Positions 48,286 to 56,561 of a stretch of DNA of 64,000 nt are shown in pieces (position 1 is the stretch's first letter; every line of letters begins with the position of its first letter). The notes beneath the pieces are model-generated. The model was not told the DNA's origin and made no database searches. It saw only the letters and a program-made list of their open reading frames with translations. The stretch comes from Citromicrobium sp. UBA3494 (GTDB lineage Bacteria; Pseudomonadota; Alphaproteobacteria; Sphingomonadales; Sphingomonadaceae). Where the stretch lies: positions 70,007 through 134,006 of the forward strand of contig DFQH01000010.1 in NCBI GenBank assembly GCA_002377695.1. Direction: 5' to 3'. The translations under genes and the position numbers were made by a program.

Positions 48286-48611
48286 TCCGGTTCCTTGAAG
48301 CCGACCAGCAGTCCTGCTTCGTGTTCGAGTACCGGGCGCTTGATCAGGCTTGGATGTTGCACCATCAAGGCAATCGACCTGTCGCGCGTCAGATCGGCCT
48401 TGTCGGCATCGTCCAGCTTGCGAAACGTTGTGCCGCGCTTGTTGAGCAGCACCTCCCAGCCAGCGGCATCGGCCCAGCCGCCAACTTCCTCAGCGGAGGG
48501 GGCATCCTTCTTGAAGTCGCGGAACGTATGGACGAGCCCCTGCGCGTCGAGCCATTTGCGCGCTTTCTTCACCGTGTCGCAATTGGGAATGCCGTTGATC
48601 GTGATGGTCAT
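48264..48611 (-). CDS. ArsC/Spx family (YffB-like) thioredoxin-fold protein
   Basis: A 115-residue protein with one N-terminal cysteine, GIPNCDTVKKARKWLDAQG, followed by FRDFKKD and LMVQHPSLIKRPVLE, which define the ArsC/Spx/YffB family. The Arg and Pro before the C-terminal strand match glutathione-dependent reductase-like members. Arsenate reduction is not implied, as no ars genes are nearby. Confidence 0.92.
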   Translation of the reverse strand: MTITINGIPNCDTVKKARKWLDAQGLVHTFRDFKKDAPSAEEVGGWADAAGWEVLLNKRGTTFRKLDDADKADLTRDRSIALMVQHPSLIKRPVLEHEAGLLVGFKEPEWKDTLC

Positions 48612-48922
48612 GCGTCCTCATCCTGCGGGTATTGCGTCACCTGCGGATCGGGGCAGGTGAACATCGTGTATTGTTCGTAATAGGCGTGCCTGCCCTTGCC
48701 CTGAGCTTCCGCGTGATCCGGGTGGCGGCGCCATGCCTTGGCCGCTTCGCGCGTCGCCCATTCCGATATCGTCACCGTCTCGCCATCCTGCGCGGCGTAG
48801 GTCTTTACCCCCAGAAACCCGGGCTGCGCGCCGGCGAGTTCGACCATGTGCTGCGCGTCGCGCGCATAGGCAACGGCATCGTGATCGGCGCGCTTGCGGC
48901 TGCGGAAGACGACGAGATACAT
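48608..48922 (-). CDS. Antibiotic biosynthesis monooxygenase-like (ABM) domain protein
   Basis: A 104-residue ferredoxin-like fold protein. MYLVVFRSRKRADHD starts the ABM domain, with ELAGAQPGFLGVKTYAAQDGETVTISEWATREAAKAWRRHPDH as the core. Family members include haem-degrading and quinone-forming oxygenases, and many of unknown role. It overlaps the ArsC-like gene start by four bases, so the two are coupled. ATG 48922 was chosen over an open extension to 49033. Confidence 0.88.
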   Translation of the reverse strand: MYLVVFRSRKRADHDAVAYARDAQHMVELAGAQPGFLGVKTYAAQDGETVTISEWATREAAKAWRRHPDHAEAQGKGRHAYYEQYTMFTCPDPQVTQYPQDEDA

Positions 48923-49112
48923 CAGTGCGCGCGCCCGGGGCAGATCGCGGAAGCACGAAGCCTGACACACCTGACACAGTGTACAGGGGACGAAAAACCA
49001 CCTCGCCCGGAGCGATCCGGCGGGACGATCCATCGAGAGGGCGCGGGGCGGGGCACGTGCCCACCCCTAGCGCCATGCCGGCCGGTAGGACAGCCGTGCA
49101 AAACGGGCGGAA

Positions 49113-49469
49113 TCAGCCCAGGCGGAAATCGACGATCTGGCCGCGCGCACCGAATTCGCAGGTGAACTGGTCGCGCCGGGGATCGCGAATCTCGATCTGG
49201 CCCTGCACCGTGTACAGGCCACGCTCGCGCTCTTCGGCGTAGGTGATGCGGACGCGGCCATAACGGCTGGCCTCGCGCCCGCAGGCGTTCACCGCCGCAC
49301 GCTCGAAATCGTTGTTGTCGCGGTAGGAATAGCCGTAGCCGCCCCCATAGCCATCGCCGTAACCGGGGCCGTATCCGTCATCATAGCCGTAGCCATCGCC
49401 ATAACCGTAGGCACAGCCGCCCAGCATGATGGCGCCTGCAAGAAGAGCGGATACGGGAAGAATGCGCAT
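49113..49469 (-). CDS. Small lipoprotein with a Gly/Tyr-rich tract
   Basis: A 118-residue protein. The signal ends in a lipobox (MLGGCAYG). Residues 20-50 are a low-complexity run of GYG/GDGYG units, followed by a folded-looking C-terminal domain of 65 residues with two cysteines (NACGREASRYGRVRIT and DQFTCEFGARGQIVDFRLG). It is outer-membrane or periplasmic. A weak EcfG-like promoter lies at 49523-49547. Function unknown. Confidence 0.8.
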   Translation of the reverse strand: MRILPVSALLAGAIMLGGCAYGYGDGYGYDDGYGPGYGDGYGGGYGYSYRDNNDFERAAVNACGREASRYGRVRITYAEERERGLYTVQGQIEIRDPRRDQFTCEFGARGQIVDFRLG

Positions 49470-49522
49470 GGAGGGTCTCCGGTCTGTGCGAGGCCACCAG
49501 TCTCGCTTGTTGATGGATAGTC

Positions 49523-49547
49523 TACGGTCGGAGAAATCGCGTGTTCC
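49523..49547 (-). promoter_or_regulatory. Weak EcfG-like promoter before the Gly/Tyr-rich lipoprotein
   Basis: Minus-strand GGAAC (49547-49543), 16-base spacer, CGTA (49526-49523). The last base of the -10 differs from CGTT. It is 54 bases upstream of the start at 49469. Confidence 0.35.
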
Positions 49548-49577
49548 CGCCCGCATGATGCGGGGGCGGGGTGCAGT

Positions 49578-50045
49578 CTAGCGCGCGTGCGCGTCGGCGA
49601 TGGCCACCGCGAGCGCATCCGCCGCGTCGGCCCCGGCGATTTTCGCCCCCGGCAGCAGCACCTTGAGCATCGCCTGAACCTGCGCCTTCTCGGCAGCGCC
49701 AGTGCCGACCACCGCCTTCTTCACGCTGCGCGCGGCGTGTTCGCGCACGGCCAGCCCCGCAGCACCGCAAGCAGCCAGCACCGCGCCGCGTGCCTGCGCC
49801 AGCTTGAGCGTGGATTGCGGGTTCTTGTTGACGAACACTTCCTCGCACGCGGCCCGCTCGGGCGCGTGCTGCGCGATCACCGCCGACAACTCTCGCTGAA
49901 GCTGCGCCAGCCGCTCCGGGATGGGGGCCTTCGCATCCGTCGCGATCTGGCCGTTTGCGATGTGCGACAGCCGCGATCCCTCGGCGCGGATCACGCCCCA
50001 GCCGGTGCAGGAAAGCGAGGGATCGAGGCCGAGTATGATGGTCAT
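49578..50045 (-). CDS. ruvC: Holliday junction endonuclease RuvC
   Basis: A 155-residue RNase H-fold resolvase that cuts four-way DNA junctions. The first catalytic Asp is in IILGLDPSLSCTGWG, Glu in CEEVFVNKNPQSTLKL, and the C-terminal acidic pair in GADAADALAVAIADAH. It is slightly shorter than the usual 160-175 residues. It follows yebC in the same direction, a common pairing, but ruvA and ruvB are not next to it here. ATG 50045 was chosen over an open extension to 50105 that reads through a repeat. Confidence 0.95.
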   Translation of the reverse strand: MTIILGLDPSLSCTGWGVIRAEGSRLSHIANGQIATDAKAPIPERLAQLQRELSAVIAQHAPERAACEEVFVNKNPQSTLKLAQARGAVLAACGAAGLAVREHAARSVKKAVVGTGAAEKAQVQAMLKVLLPGAKIAGADAADALAVAIADAHAR

Positions 50046-50063
50046 GGCTTTGCTCCATAGCCC

Positions 50064-50153
50064 GTCACGCTGAACTTGTTTCAGCATCCAGTGCGAGAAC
50101 AGCACTGCCGTGACCCATCGTAGAGCTGGACCCTGAAACGAGTTCAGGGTGAC
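50064..50153. repeat. Interspersed inverted repeat, GTCACGCTGAACTTGTTTCAG family
   Basis: A left arm (50064-50091) starting GTCACGCTGAACT and reading TTTCAGCATCCAG is matched by a right arm (50127-50153) reading TGGACCCTGAAACGAGTTCAGGGTGAC. The two arms are about 85% complementary. It occupies the gap between yebC and ruvC and is of a different family from the repeat at 47106. Confidence 0.75.
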
Positions 50154-50178
50154 AGGCAGCCGAAGGATAGAGTGACGC

Positions 50179-50925
50179 TTACGCGTCCAGCTTCTCCATC
50201 ACTTCGTCGGAGATGTCGTAATTGCCCCAGACGGTCTGGACGTCGTCGTCATCGTCGAGCACGTCGATCAGCTTGAGCAGCGTGCCCGCATTGCCCTCGT
50301 CCATGTCGACGGTGAGGTTGGGCTTCCACGCGAGCTTGACGGTTTCCGCTTCGCCGAGCGATTTCTCGAGGCTTTCCGCCACCGCGTGCAGGTCTTCCGC
50401 GGCGGTCCAGATCTCATGCCCGTCATCAGTGCTGGCGATGTCCTCCGCCCCCGCTTCCAGCGCGGCTTCCAGCACCTTTTCCTCGTCGCCTGCATCGGCC
50501 GGATATACGATCAGGCCCAGCCGTTCGAACCCGTGGGCGACCGAGCCTTCGGTGCCCAGGTTGCCGCCGTTCTTGGAGAATGCGGTGCGGATATTGGTCG
50601 CGGTGCGGTTGCGGTTGTCGGTCAGCGCCTCGACGATGATCGCGCTGCCGCCCGGGCCATAGCCTTCGTAGCGCACTTCCTCGTAATTCTCGCCATCGCT
50701 GGCCGACGCCTTGTCGATCGCCCGCTGGATATTGTCCTTGGGCATGGACTGCGCTTTCGCGGCGTTGACCGCGAGCCGCAGGCGCGGGTTCATGTCCGGA
50801 TCGGGCAAGCCCATCTTCGCCGCCACGGTGATTTCGCGGCTGAGCTTGGAAAACAGGTTGGACCGCTTTTTGTCCTGCGCACCCTTGCGGTGCATGATGT
50901 TCTTGAATTTGGAATGGCCTGCCAT
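50179..50925 (-). CDS. YebC/PmpR family protein
   Basis: A 248-residue protein beginning [20 protein letters not shown], the family hallmark, with [30 protein letters not shown] and [23 protein letters not shown]. Members act as transcriptional regulators or aid translation of proline stretches. No normal ribosome site precedes ATG 50925; instead a perfect hairpin ends five bases before it (50931-50955), so initiation may be regulated. Confidence 0.95.
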   Translation of the reverse strand: MAGHSKFKNIMHRKGAQDKKRSNLFSKLSREITVAAKMGLPDPDMNPRLRLAVNAAKAQSMPKDNIQRAIDKASASDGENYEEVRYEGYGPGGSAIIVEALTDNRNRTATNIRTAFSKNGGNLGTEGSVAHGFERLGLIVYPADAGDEEKVLEAALEAGAEDIASTDDGHEIWTAAEDLHAVAESLEKSLGEAETVKLAWKPNLTVDMDEGNAGTLLKLIDVLDDDDDVQTVWGNYDISDEVMEKLDA

Positions 50926-50930
50926 TGTAA

Positions 50931-50955
50931 CCCCAAAAAGTGATACTTTTTGGGG
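50931..50955. promoter_or_regulatory. 25-base perfect palindrome abutting the yebC start
   Basis: CCCCAAAAAGT-GAT-ACTTTTTGGGG, with an 11-base perfect stem. On the yebC strand the 3' arm ends GGGG eight to five bases before ATG, where a ribosome site would lie. It could be an operator or an RNA hairpin masking initiation. The A/T runs stand out in the GC-rich context. Confidence 0.55.
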
Positions 50956-51052
50956 GCCCCGGAGTGGAGCCCCGTCAGACAGTCGGCACTAGCGAAGGTC
51001 GGCGCGCGGGACAACGCCGTGTCGCTTGCGCATTTCGATCGGACAGTGCGAA

Positions 51053-51403
51053 CTAGATCCGCACCGCCGTACCACTGGCGCTGACCATCAGCATCGATCC
51101 CGTATCGCCGATCACCTCGTAATCGAGATCGACGCCGACCACCGCGTTGGCGCCCAGCTTCTGTGCCTCGGCCTGCATTTCCTGAATGGCGTCGTGGCGC
51201 GCTTCCTTGAGCACCTTTTCATACGAGCCCGCGCGGCCGCCCACGATGTCGCGGATGCCCGCGAACAGGTCGCGGAACATGTTGGCGCCGATGATCGCCT
51301 CGCCGGTCACGATCCCGAGATAGTCCTGCGCGGGGCGGCCTTCCACCGCATGCGTGGTGGTGACGATGATGCCGGTCTCGGCGGTCTCCCATGGGCTAGC
51401 CAT
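51053..51403 (-). CDS. YbjQ family protein
   Basis: A 116-residue protein with the YbjQ/DUF74 pattern: [48 protein letters not shown], then [30 protein letters not shown]. The family forms pentameric beta-barrels; function is unproven, and metal binding has been suggested. Its start overlaps the SDR gene stop by eight bases. Confidence 0.93.
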   Translation of the reverse strand: MASPWETAETGIIVTTTHAVEGRPAQDYLGIVTGEAIIGANMFRDLFAGIRDIVGGRAGSYEKVLKEARHDAIQEMQAEAQKLGANAVVGVDLDYEVIGDTGSMLMVSASGTAVRI

Positions 51404-52271
51404 TGACGATGATTCCTCCGTTGGGGTGCAGTACCTGGCCTGACATATAGGACGAATCCTCGCAGGCGAGGAAGAGGAATGCGGGCGCGACCTCGTTGGG
51501 CTGGCCGGGGCGGCCCATCGGCGTGTCCTCGCCGAAATCGGGAATGTTTTCCGGCGGCTGGCCGCCCATGGGGTTGAGCGGGGTCCAGATCGGGCCGGGC
51601 GCGACCGCGTTCACGCGGATGCCGTCTTCGACCAGGTTCTCGCTCAGCGAGCGGGTGAAGGCGGTGATCGCGCCCTTGGTGGCGCTGTAATCCAGCATGA
51701 TCGCCGCGCCCTTGTACATCGTCACACTGGTGCAGTTCACGATCGCCGCGCCCTTCTTCAGGTGCGGACGCGCGGCCTGGACGAGGTAGAACTGGCTGAA
51801 GATGTTGGTCTGGAAGGTCCGCTGCAGCTGGTGCGCGGTAATATCGGTGACATTCTCGTCCGGGTGCTGCTCGCCCGCGTTGTTGACCAGCACGTCGAGC
51901 TGGCCGAAGCGGTCGATGACCGCGTCGACCAGCCCCTGGCAGTGGTCCGGATCGCCCAGATCGCCGGCGGAGAGCAGCACCTGCGCCCCTTCCGCCTCGC
52001 ACGCCTCGCGCGTGATGCGCGCGTCGTCGTGCTCCTCCAGATAGGCGATCGCGACATTCGCGCCTTCGCGCGCGAACAGCACCGCGACCGCGCGGCCAAT
52101 GCCGCTGTCGGCACCCGTGACCAGCGCGGTCTTGCCCTTAAGGCGGCCCGAGCCGGGATAGCGCGGCTGCCATTCGGGCTTTGTGTCGAGATCGGTCTCG
52201 TGCCCCGGCATCCGGGGCTCTTCGGCGGTTTCGGGGACGAAGGCGGTGTCGGTTCTGGTCGGCTCGGTCAT
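51396..52271 (-). CDS. SDR family oxidoreductase (general-stress type)
   Basis: A 291-residue short-chain dehydrogenase with a polar N-terminal extension of about 45 residues. The NAD(P) site is [23 protein letters not shown], followed by NNAGEQHP and the catalytic Ser, Tyr-x3-Lys in [30 protein letters not shown] follows. The extension and the core resemble stress-induced YhdG/YdaD-type dehydrogenases. The ribosome site AAGGA directly follows the T tract of a terminator hairpin (52283-52313), which is unusual. Confidence 0.94.
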   Translation of the reverse strand: MTEPTRTDTAFVPETAEEPRMPGHETDLDTKPEWQPRYPGSGRLKGKTALVTGADSGIGRAVAVLFAREGANVAIAYLEEHDDARITREACEAEGAQVLLSAGDLGDPDHCQGLVDAVIDRFGQLDVLVNNAGEQHPDENVTDITAHQLQRTFQTNIFSQFYLVQAARPHLKKGAAIVNCTSVTMYKGAAIMLDYSATKGAITAFTRSLSENLVEDGIRVNAVAPGPIWTPLNPMGGQPPENIPDFGEDTPMGRPGQPNEVAPAFLFLACEDSSYMSGQVLHPNGGIIVNG

Positions 52272-52282
52272 GGCGGGGGTCC

Positions 52283-52313
52283 TTGAAAAAAGAGGGGGTT
52301 TCCCTCTTTCAAG
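52283..52313 (-). terminator. Rho-independent terminator of gapR, adjoining the SDR start
   Basis: On the minus strand CTTGAAAGAGGG, a short AAACC loop, and CCCTCTTT form the hairpin, followed by a T run (AAAAAA at 52286-52291 on the plus strand). It lies 43 bases after the gapR stop and 12 bases before the SDR start codon. Confidence 0.8.
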
Positions 52314-52356
52314 CAGCCCCGCCGCCGATGGGTTCCGAAGTGAACGGACGTGCGCT

Positions 52357-52593
52357 CTAGCCCAGGCCCAGCGCAGCCTTGTAGGTTTCGAGAATGGTTT
52401 CCATCTCGCTGCGGTCGTCGGGCTTCATCTTTCTGAGGCGCACGACCTGGCGCATGATCTTGGGATCGTAGCCGACCGCCTTGGCTTCGGCATAGACGTC
52501 GCGGATATCGTCGGCGATGCCCTTCTTCTCTTCCTCGAGGCGTTCGATACGCTCGATCAGCAGGCGCAGGCGGTCGTCGGTGGCTTCGGCCAT
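52357..52593 (-). CDS. gapR: GapR nucleoid-associated protein (DUF2312)
   Basis: A 78-residue helical, charged protein: [49 protein letters not shown] is the DUF2312 core. GapR in Caulobacter binds overtwisted, AT-rich DNA and is essential for normal replication and chromosome organisation. It is highly conserved in alphaproteobacteria. A rho-independent terminator follows. Confidence 0.96.
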   Translation of the reverse strand: MAEATDDRLRLLIERIERLEEEKKGIADDIRDVYAEAKAVGYDPKIMRQVVRLRKMKPDDRSEMETILETYKAALGLG

Positions 52594-52709
52594 GGGGGTA
52601 ATCTCCGGTGAGGGGACGAATCAATCGGCGCCGGGATAGCGGCGGCGGCGCCCGGCGCAAGGCGAGGCAATGGACGAGTTTTCCCAAGCCTGTGGATCGG
52701 CCGCCGCGA

Positions 52710-53027
52710 TCAGCGCAGATCGGGGCCGTTCCTCCTGAGGCTGGCTTCCATCCGCTCGATCTGTTCCTGCGTCGCCGGGGTCTGGCGCGTCGCCTTCCAT
52801 TCGTCGGCCGACATGCCGTGGATCAGCTCGCGCGCCTGTGCCTTGTCGCCCTCGTAGCCCGCATCGCGGATCCAGTCCGCCAGGCAATTGCGGCAGAAGC
52901 CCGCAAGGCCCATCAGGTCGATGTTCTGCGCATCGTGGCGATGCCGCAGATGGCGCACCAGCCGGCGGAAGGCGGCAGCGGCCACCGCATCGTCCAGTTG
53001 GTCCAGCGGATCTTGGGATTGCGACAT
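52710..53027 (-). CDS. DUF1244 family protein
   Basis: A 105-residue soluble protein with the core AAFRRLVRHLRHRHDAQNIDLMGLAGFCRNCLADWIRDAG; the two cysteines and His are typical of DUF1244, which may bind a metal. A C-terminal tail of charged residues follows. The gene is divergent from pyk with a 55-base gap. ATG 53027 was chosen over an open extension to 53207, which would overlap pyk. Confidence 0.9.
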   Translation of the reverse strand: MSQSQDPLDQLDDAVAAAAFRRLVRHLRHRHDAQNIDLMGLAGFCRNCLADWIRDAGYEGDKAQARELIHGMSADEWKATRQTPATQEQIERMEASLRRNGPDLR

Positions 53028-53082
53028 GTTTCGTGGCCTTTCGCTCTTGTACTGAAATATTGCCCTGCCATAGCGCTGAGCC

Positions 53083-54555
53083 ATGCCCAAGCTCGATCCA
53101 AGAAACCGTAAGGTCAAAATCCTCGCCACCATAGGCCCCGCCAGCCGCGAACCGGAGATGCTCCGCCGACTGTTCAGGGCAGGCGTCGATGCGTTCCGGG
53201 TCAACATGAGCCACGGCGATCACGCGACTCATGCGCAGACCATCGCCGCGATCCGCGAGCTGGAGGAAGAATTCGACCGGCCCATCGCCATCCTGGCGGA
53301 CCTGCAGGGCCCCAAGCTGCGCGTCGGCACCTTCAAGGATGGCAAGGCGGTAATCCGCCATTCGGGCCACTTCACGCTCGATACCAGTCCCGAACCTGGC
53401 GACGAAACGCGCGTCCACCTGCCCCACCCCGAACTGTTCGGCCTGATGGAGAAGGGCCAGCGGCTGCTGATCAACGACGGCAAGATCCGGCTGAAGGTCA
53501 TCAAGGCAGACAAGGACGCGATCCTGTGCTCGGCCGAAGTCGGCGGGGTCATCTCCGATCGCAAGGGCGTGAACGTGCCCGATGCGGAAATCCCGATCCC
53601 CGCGCTCACCGACAAGGATCGCAAGGATCTGGCCTTCGCCTGCGAACAGGGGGCGGACTGGATCGCCTTGAGCTTCGTCCAGCGGCCCGAGGACGTGGCC
53701 GAGGCACGCAAGCTGATGGGCTCCCATACCAAGGGGGCCGACGGGATGATCCCCGCCCTGTGCGCCAAGATCGAAAAGCCCAGCGCGGTGCGCCGCCTGG
53801 CCGAGATCGTGGAGCTATCCGACGGCATCATGGTCGCGCGCGGCGATCTGGGCGTGGAGCTGGACCCGGAAGACGTGCCCCCGCTGCAGAAGCGCATCGT
53901 CGACATGACGCGCCAAGCGGGCAAGCCGGTGATCGTGGCCACCCAGATGCTCGAATCGATGATCGAGAGCCCGGCGCCCACGCGCGCCGAAGTCTCCGAC
54001 GTGGCCAATGCGGTGTACGACGGCGCGGATGCGGTGATGCTGTCGGCCGAAACCGCGGCGGGCGAATGGCCGGAAGAAACGGTCGCCATCATGGACCGTA
54101 TCGTGACCAAGGTGGAACGCGACGGCAGCTACGCCAAGCGGATGACCTTCCTCGAAACGAAGGCCGATCCGACCACTGCCGATGCGCTCAGCCATGCCTG
54201 TTCGACCATTGCGGAAACGGTGAGCATCAGCGCCATCGCGGTGTTCACCTTCAGCGGATCGACCGCCCGGCGCGTGGCGCGCGAGCGGCCTTCGGTGCCC
54301 ATGCTGGTGCTGACCCCGCAAAAGGGCGTGGCCCGGCGCGTCGCCCTGCTATGGGGCGCGCATGCGGTGGTCACCCGCGATATCGAGACTTTCGAAGAGA
54401 TGATCGGCAAGGGCAAGCGGATGGCGCTGCGCCATGGCTTCGGCAAGGCGGGCAACAAGCTGATCGTGCTCGCAGGCGTACCCTTCGGCACCCCGGGCAG
54501 CACCAATCTGCTGCACGTGGTCTCGCTCAGCGGGGACGAACTGAAGGGGCGGTAG
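53083..54555 (+). CDS. pyk: Pyruvate kinase
   Basis: A 490-residue glycolytic enzyme making pyruvate and ATP from phosphoenolpyruvate and ADP. Motifs are KVKILATIGPASREPEML, RVNMSHGDH, ILADLQGPKLRVG, IMVARGDLGVEL, and the signature ATQMLESMIESPAPTRAEVSDVANAVYDGADAVMLSAETA. The C-terminal allosteric domain includes FTFSGSTARRVARERP. It converges on the small secreted-protein gene with six bases between stops. Confidence 0.97.
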   Translation: MPKLDPRNRKVKILATIGPASREPEMLRRLFRAGVDAFRVNMSHGDHATHAQTIAAIRELEEEFDRPIAILADLQGPKLRVGTFKDGKAVIRHSGHFTLDTSPEPGDETRVHLPHPELFGLMEKGQRLLINDGKIRLKVIKADKDAILCSAEVGGVISDRKGVNVPDAEIPIPALTDKDRKDLAFACEQGADWIALSFVQRPEDVAEARKLMGSHTKGADGMIPALCAKIEKPSAVRRLAEIVELSDGIMVARGDLGVELDPEDVPPLQKRIVDMTRQAGKPVIVATQMLESMIESPAPTRAEVSDVANAVYDGADAVMLSAETAAGEWPEETVAIMDRIVTKVERDGSYAKRMTFLETKADPTTADALSHACSTIAETVSISAIAVFTFSGSTARRVARERPSVPMLVLTPQKGVARRVALLWGAHAVVTRDIETFEEMIGKGKRMALRHGFGKAGNKLIVLAGVPFGTPGSTNLLHVVSLSGDELKGR

Positions 54556-54561
54556 GCGCGT

Positions 54562-55134
54562 TCAGGCCGGGCATTCCAGTGCTGGAGCGCCCTGCGCATA
54601 GACCTGCGCTGCCGCCGCGCAGAATCCGGCCAGCGGGAAAATGATGTCCTTCTGGTAGCCGCCGGACAGATAGACCCGGACCAGCAGACGCTCGCCTTCG
54701 ACCAGCTGCCCGATCAGCAGCGGCGGGGTGTCTTCCCACTCTCCCGAGCCCGAAGGAACCTGGGCCCGCCAGGTCAGATGCCCGGGCTCCCAATGCCGGG
54801 GGATTATCTTGTCCCGCAGCGTCCTTTCGAGGCGCAGGACATCGGCGTTGACCGATTCGATCGCATCATGCTGGTCCACGCGGAACGCCGGGAAAAGCTG
54901 GGTGTCGAACACGGCCGACCCGAGGCTCGAAACGCTCGCCCAGACCCCGCGATCGTCGAATTCGAAGCACAGCCTGAAGTCGTCCTGCGCCGCGCACACG
55001 CGGCGGGAAACCTCGTCCGTCAGAGCATCCTGCTTGACGACCGCCGCCCAGGGCTGACTTTCCGCAGCCTGAGCGGGAACTCCCGCAAGAACGGCAGCCC
55101 ACGCCCAAAGCACTGCACGACAAACGAAATGCAT
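54562..55134 (-). CDS. Hypothetical secreted protein
   Basis: A 190-residue protein with a signal peptide ending PAQAAES. The mature part has three to four cysteines (RRVCAAQDDFRLCFEF, a late FCAAA, and ECPA at the end) and no helix long enough to span the membrane. No family is recognised. ATG 55134 has AGGAAGAGGGGG upstream, a strong ribosome site. It may be a periplasmic protein. Confidence 0.7.
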   Translation of the reverse strand: MHFVCRAVLWAWAAVLAGVPAQAAESQPWAAVVKQDALTDEVSRRVCAAQDDFRLCFEFDDRGVWASVSSLGSAVFDTQLFPAFRVDQHDAIESVNADVLRLERTLRDKIIPRHWEPGHLTWRAQVPSGSGEWEDTPPLLIGQLVEGERLLVRVYLSGGYQKDIIFPLAGFCAAAAQVYAQGAPALECPA

Positions 55135-55384
55135 CCTCGCCCCCTCTTCCTCGGCTCTCGCCGCGCGAACTGCCCGCTCGCGCACTCGCAGAGTGCTTAT
55201 AGTATAGTTCGGCATTGTTAAATCTGCCGGAGAAGAAGCGGCATGCGCTTGCGGGATGAAGACGTGAACATGTTAATTCAGGCTCGGGCCTCCATTGCCG
55301 CCGCCTCCGGGGCAATCATCCAGCCTCGATAACAAAACCTTTATCCTGTCGTTCTAGACCCCTTCTCAGGCGGAAGGGACGAAA

Positions 55385-56542
55385 GTGGGAATAGCGGTAG
55401 ACCTGCACCTGACGATCCTGGGGGTCATCATCGGATTGACCCTCGTATCGCTGCTCGTCCACCTGACCTTGCGGCGCGGCTCCGCCCTCGGCTGGATGGC
55501 TGCGGGCCTGTTGTGCGTCTCCGCAGAGTTGCTGGTCCTGCGCTACGGGGCCCATTCCGGACTGGGCATCGCGGCTGTCGCCATGCTGATCCCGGCGATC
55601 TATTTCTGCGCTGCACAGGCTATTCGTCGGGGAACGGGCTTGCCACCGATGAGCCGTCGCGTGTCTGTCGGCACGACCGTCCTCACTGCGCTCTCGCTCG
55701 TGCTGCTCGCCATGCCGATACCACCCACGCTGCACTATGTGCCGTTCCAGCTGGCGAGCATATTCGTCTTCGTCGACACGATACTGGCGCTGGCTCGAAA
55801 GCGCGACCGTGATGCGCTCGAAAACGGGTTGGTGGTGCTCGGCTTTCTCGTCCTCACGGGCGTGATCCTGCGTGTGCCAATGTTTCCGGCCCTGCTGGAT
55901 GAGCCCACCCCGTGGGCACCGTTCGATCCCGCCTTGTTCGAGCGGGTCTTCATCCAGTGCATGGGCGTGCTCAACACCAGCCTCGCCCTGCTGATCGTCG
56001 CGCGGATCGTGACCAAGGTAATCGGCGGCTACCGGCACAGCTCCGAACGCGACGGCCTGACCGAACTGCTCAATCGCAGGGCCTTCGACGCGCTGATCGA
56101 CCGGCCCGCCGCCTGCCCCGGTGCAATCATCATGTGCGACATCGACCGGTTCAAGGCGATCAACGACAGCTTCGGCCATCAGGCCGGCGACGAGGTGATC
56201 CGCTCCTTCGCCTGCATGCTGAGCCTGCAGGGCGATCATTCCGGTCGCATCGGCGGCGAGGAATTCGCGCTGCTGCTGCTGGACACGAACCTCGAAGAGG
56301 CGGCGGAGCAGGCCGAGGGCCTGCGCAGCGCCTTCGGGAGCCTGCAACACCCCGCGATCGGTCCGAATGTGCGAGTCAGTGCCAGTTTCGGGGTCGCCGC
56401 GTTCGAGGCGGGCACGCCCATCCGCGCCGCCATGCGCCGCGCGGACATGGCGCTCTATTCGGCCAAGCAGAACGGCCGGAACCGGGTGGAGATCGCCCGG
56501 CAGGAGGCGGTCACCCCGCCGCTGGCGCTCGCGGCGGCCTGA
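55385..56542 (+). CDS. Membrane diguanylate cyclase (GGDEF)
   Basis: A 385-residue protein starting at GTG 55385 with about six membrane helices in the first 210 residues, then a GGDEF domain. The active site is GGEEF (RIGGEEFALLLL), preceded by IIMCDIDRFKAINDSFGHQAGDEVIRSF. The inhibitory RxxD I-site five residues before GGEEF is absent (LQGD). It makes cyclic di-GMP; the membrane part probably senses a signal. It is a single gene; the 250-base region upstream holds no clear gene. Confidence 0.92.
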   Translation: MGIAVDLHLTILGVIIGLTLVSLLVHLTLRRGSALGWMAAGLLCVSAELLVLRYGAHSGLGIAAVAMLIPAIYFCAAQAIRRGTGLPPMSRRVSVGTTVLTALSLVLLAMPIPPTLHYVPFQLASIFVFVDTILALARKRDRDALENGLVVLGFLVLTGVILRVPMFPALLDEPTPWAPFDPALFERVFIQCMGVLNTSLALLIVARIVTKVIGGYRHSSERDGLTELLNRRAFDALIDRPAACPGAIIMCDIDRFKAINDSFGHQAGDEVIRSFACMLSLQGDHSGRIGGEEFALLLLDTNLEEAAEQAEGLRSAFGSLQHPAIGPNVRVSASFGVAAFEAGTPIRAAMRRADMALYSAKQNGRNRVEIARQEAVTPPLALAAA

Positions 56543-56561
56543 TCTCTCGAACCGGAGCGGA

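Noticed and set aside
55243..55332. A 29-codon frame upstream of the diguanylate cyclase
   Set aside because: It has a possible ribosome site, but it is very short and has no supporting pattern; a leader peptide cannot be shown.
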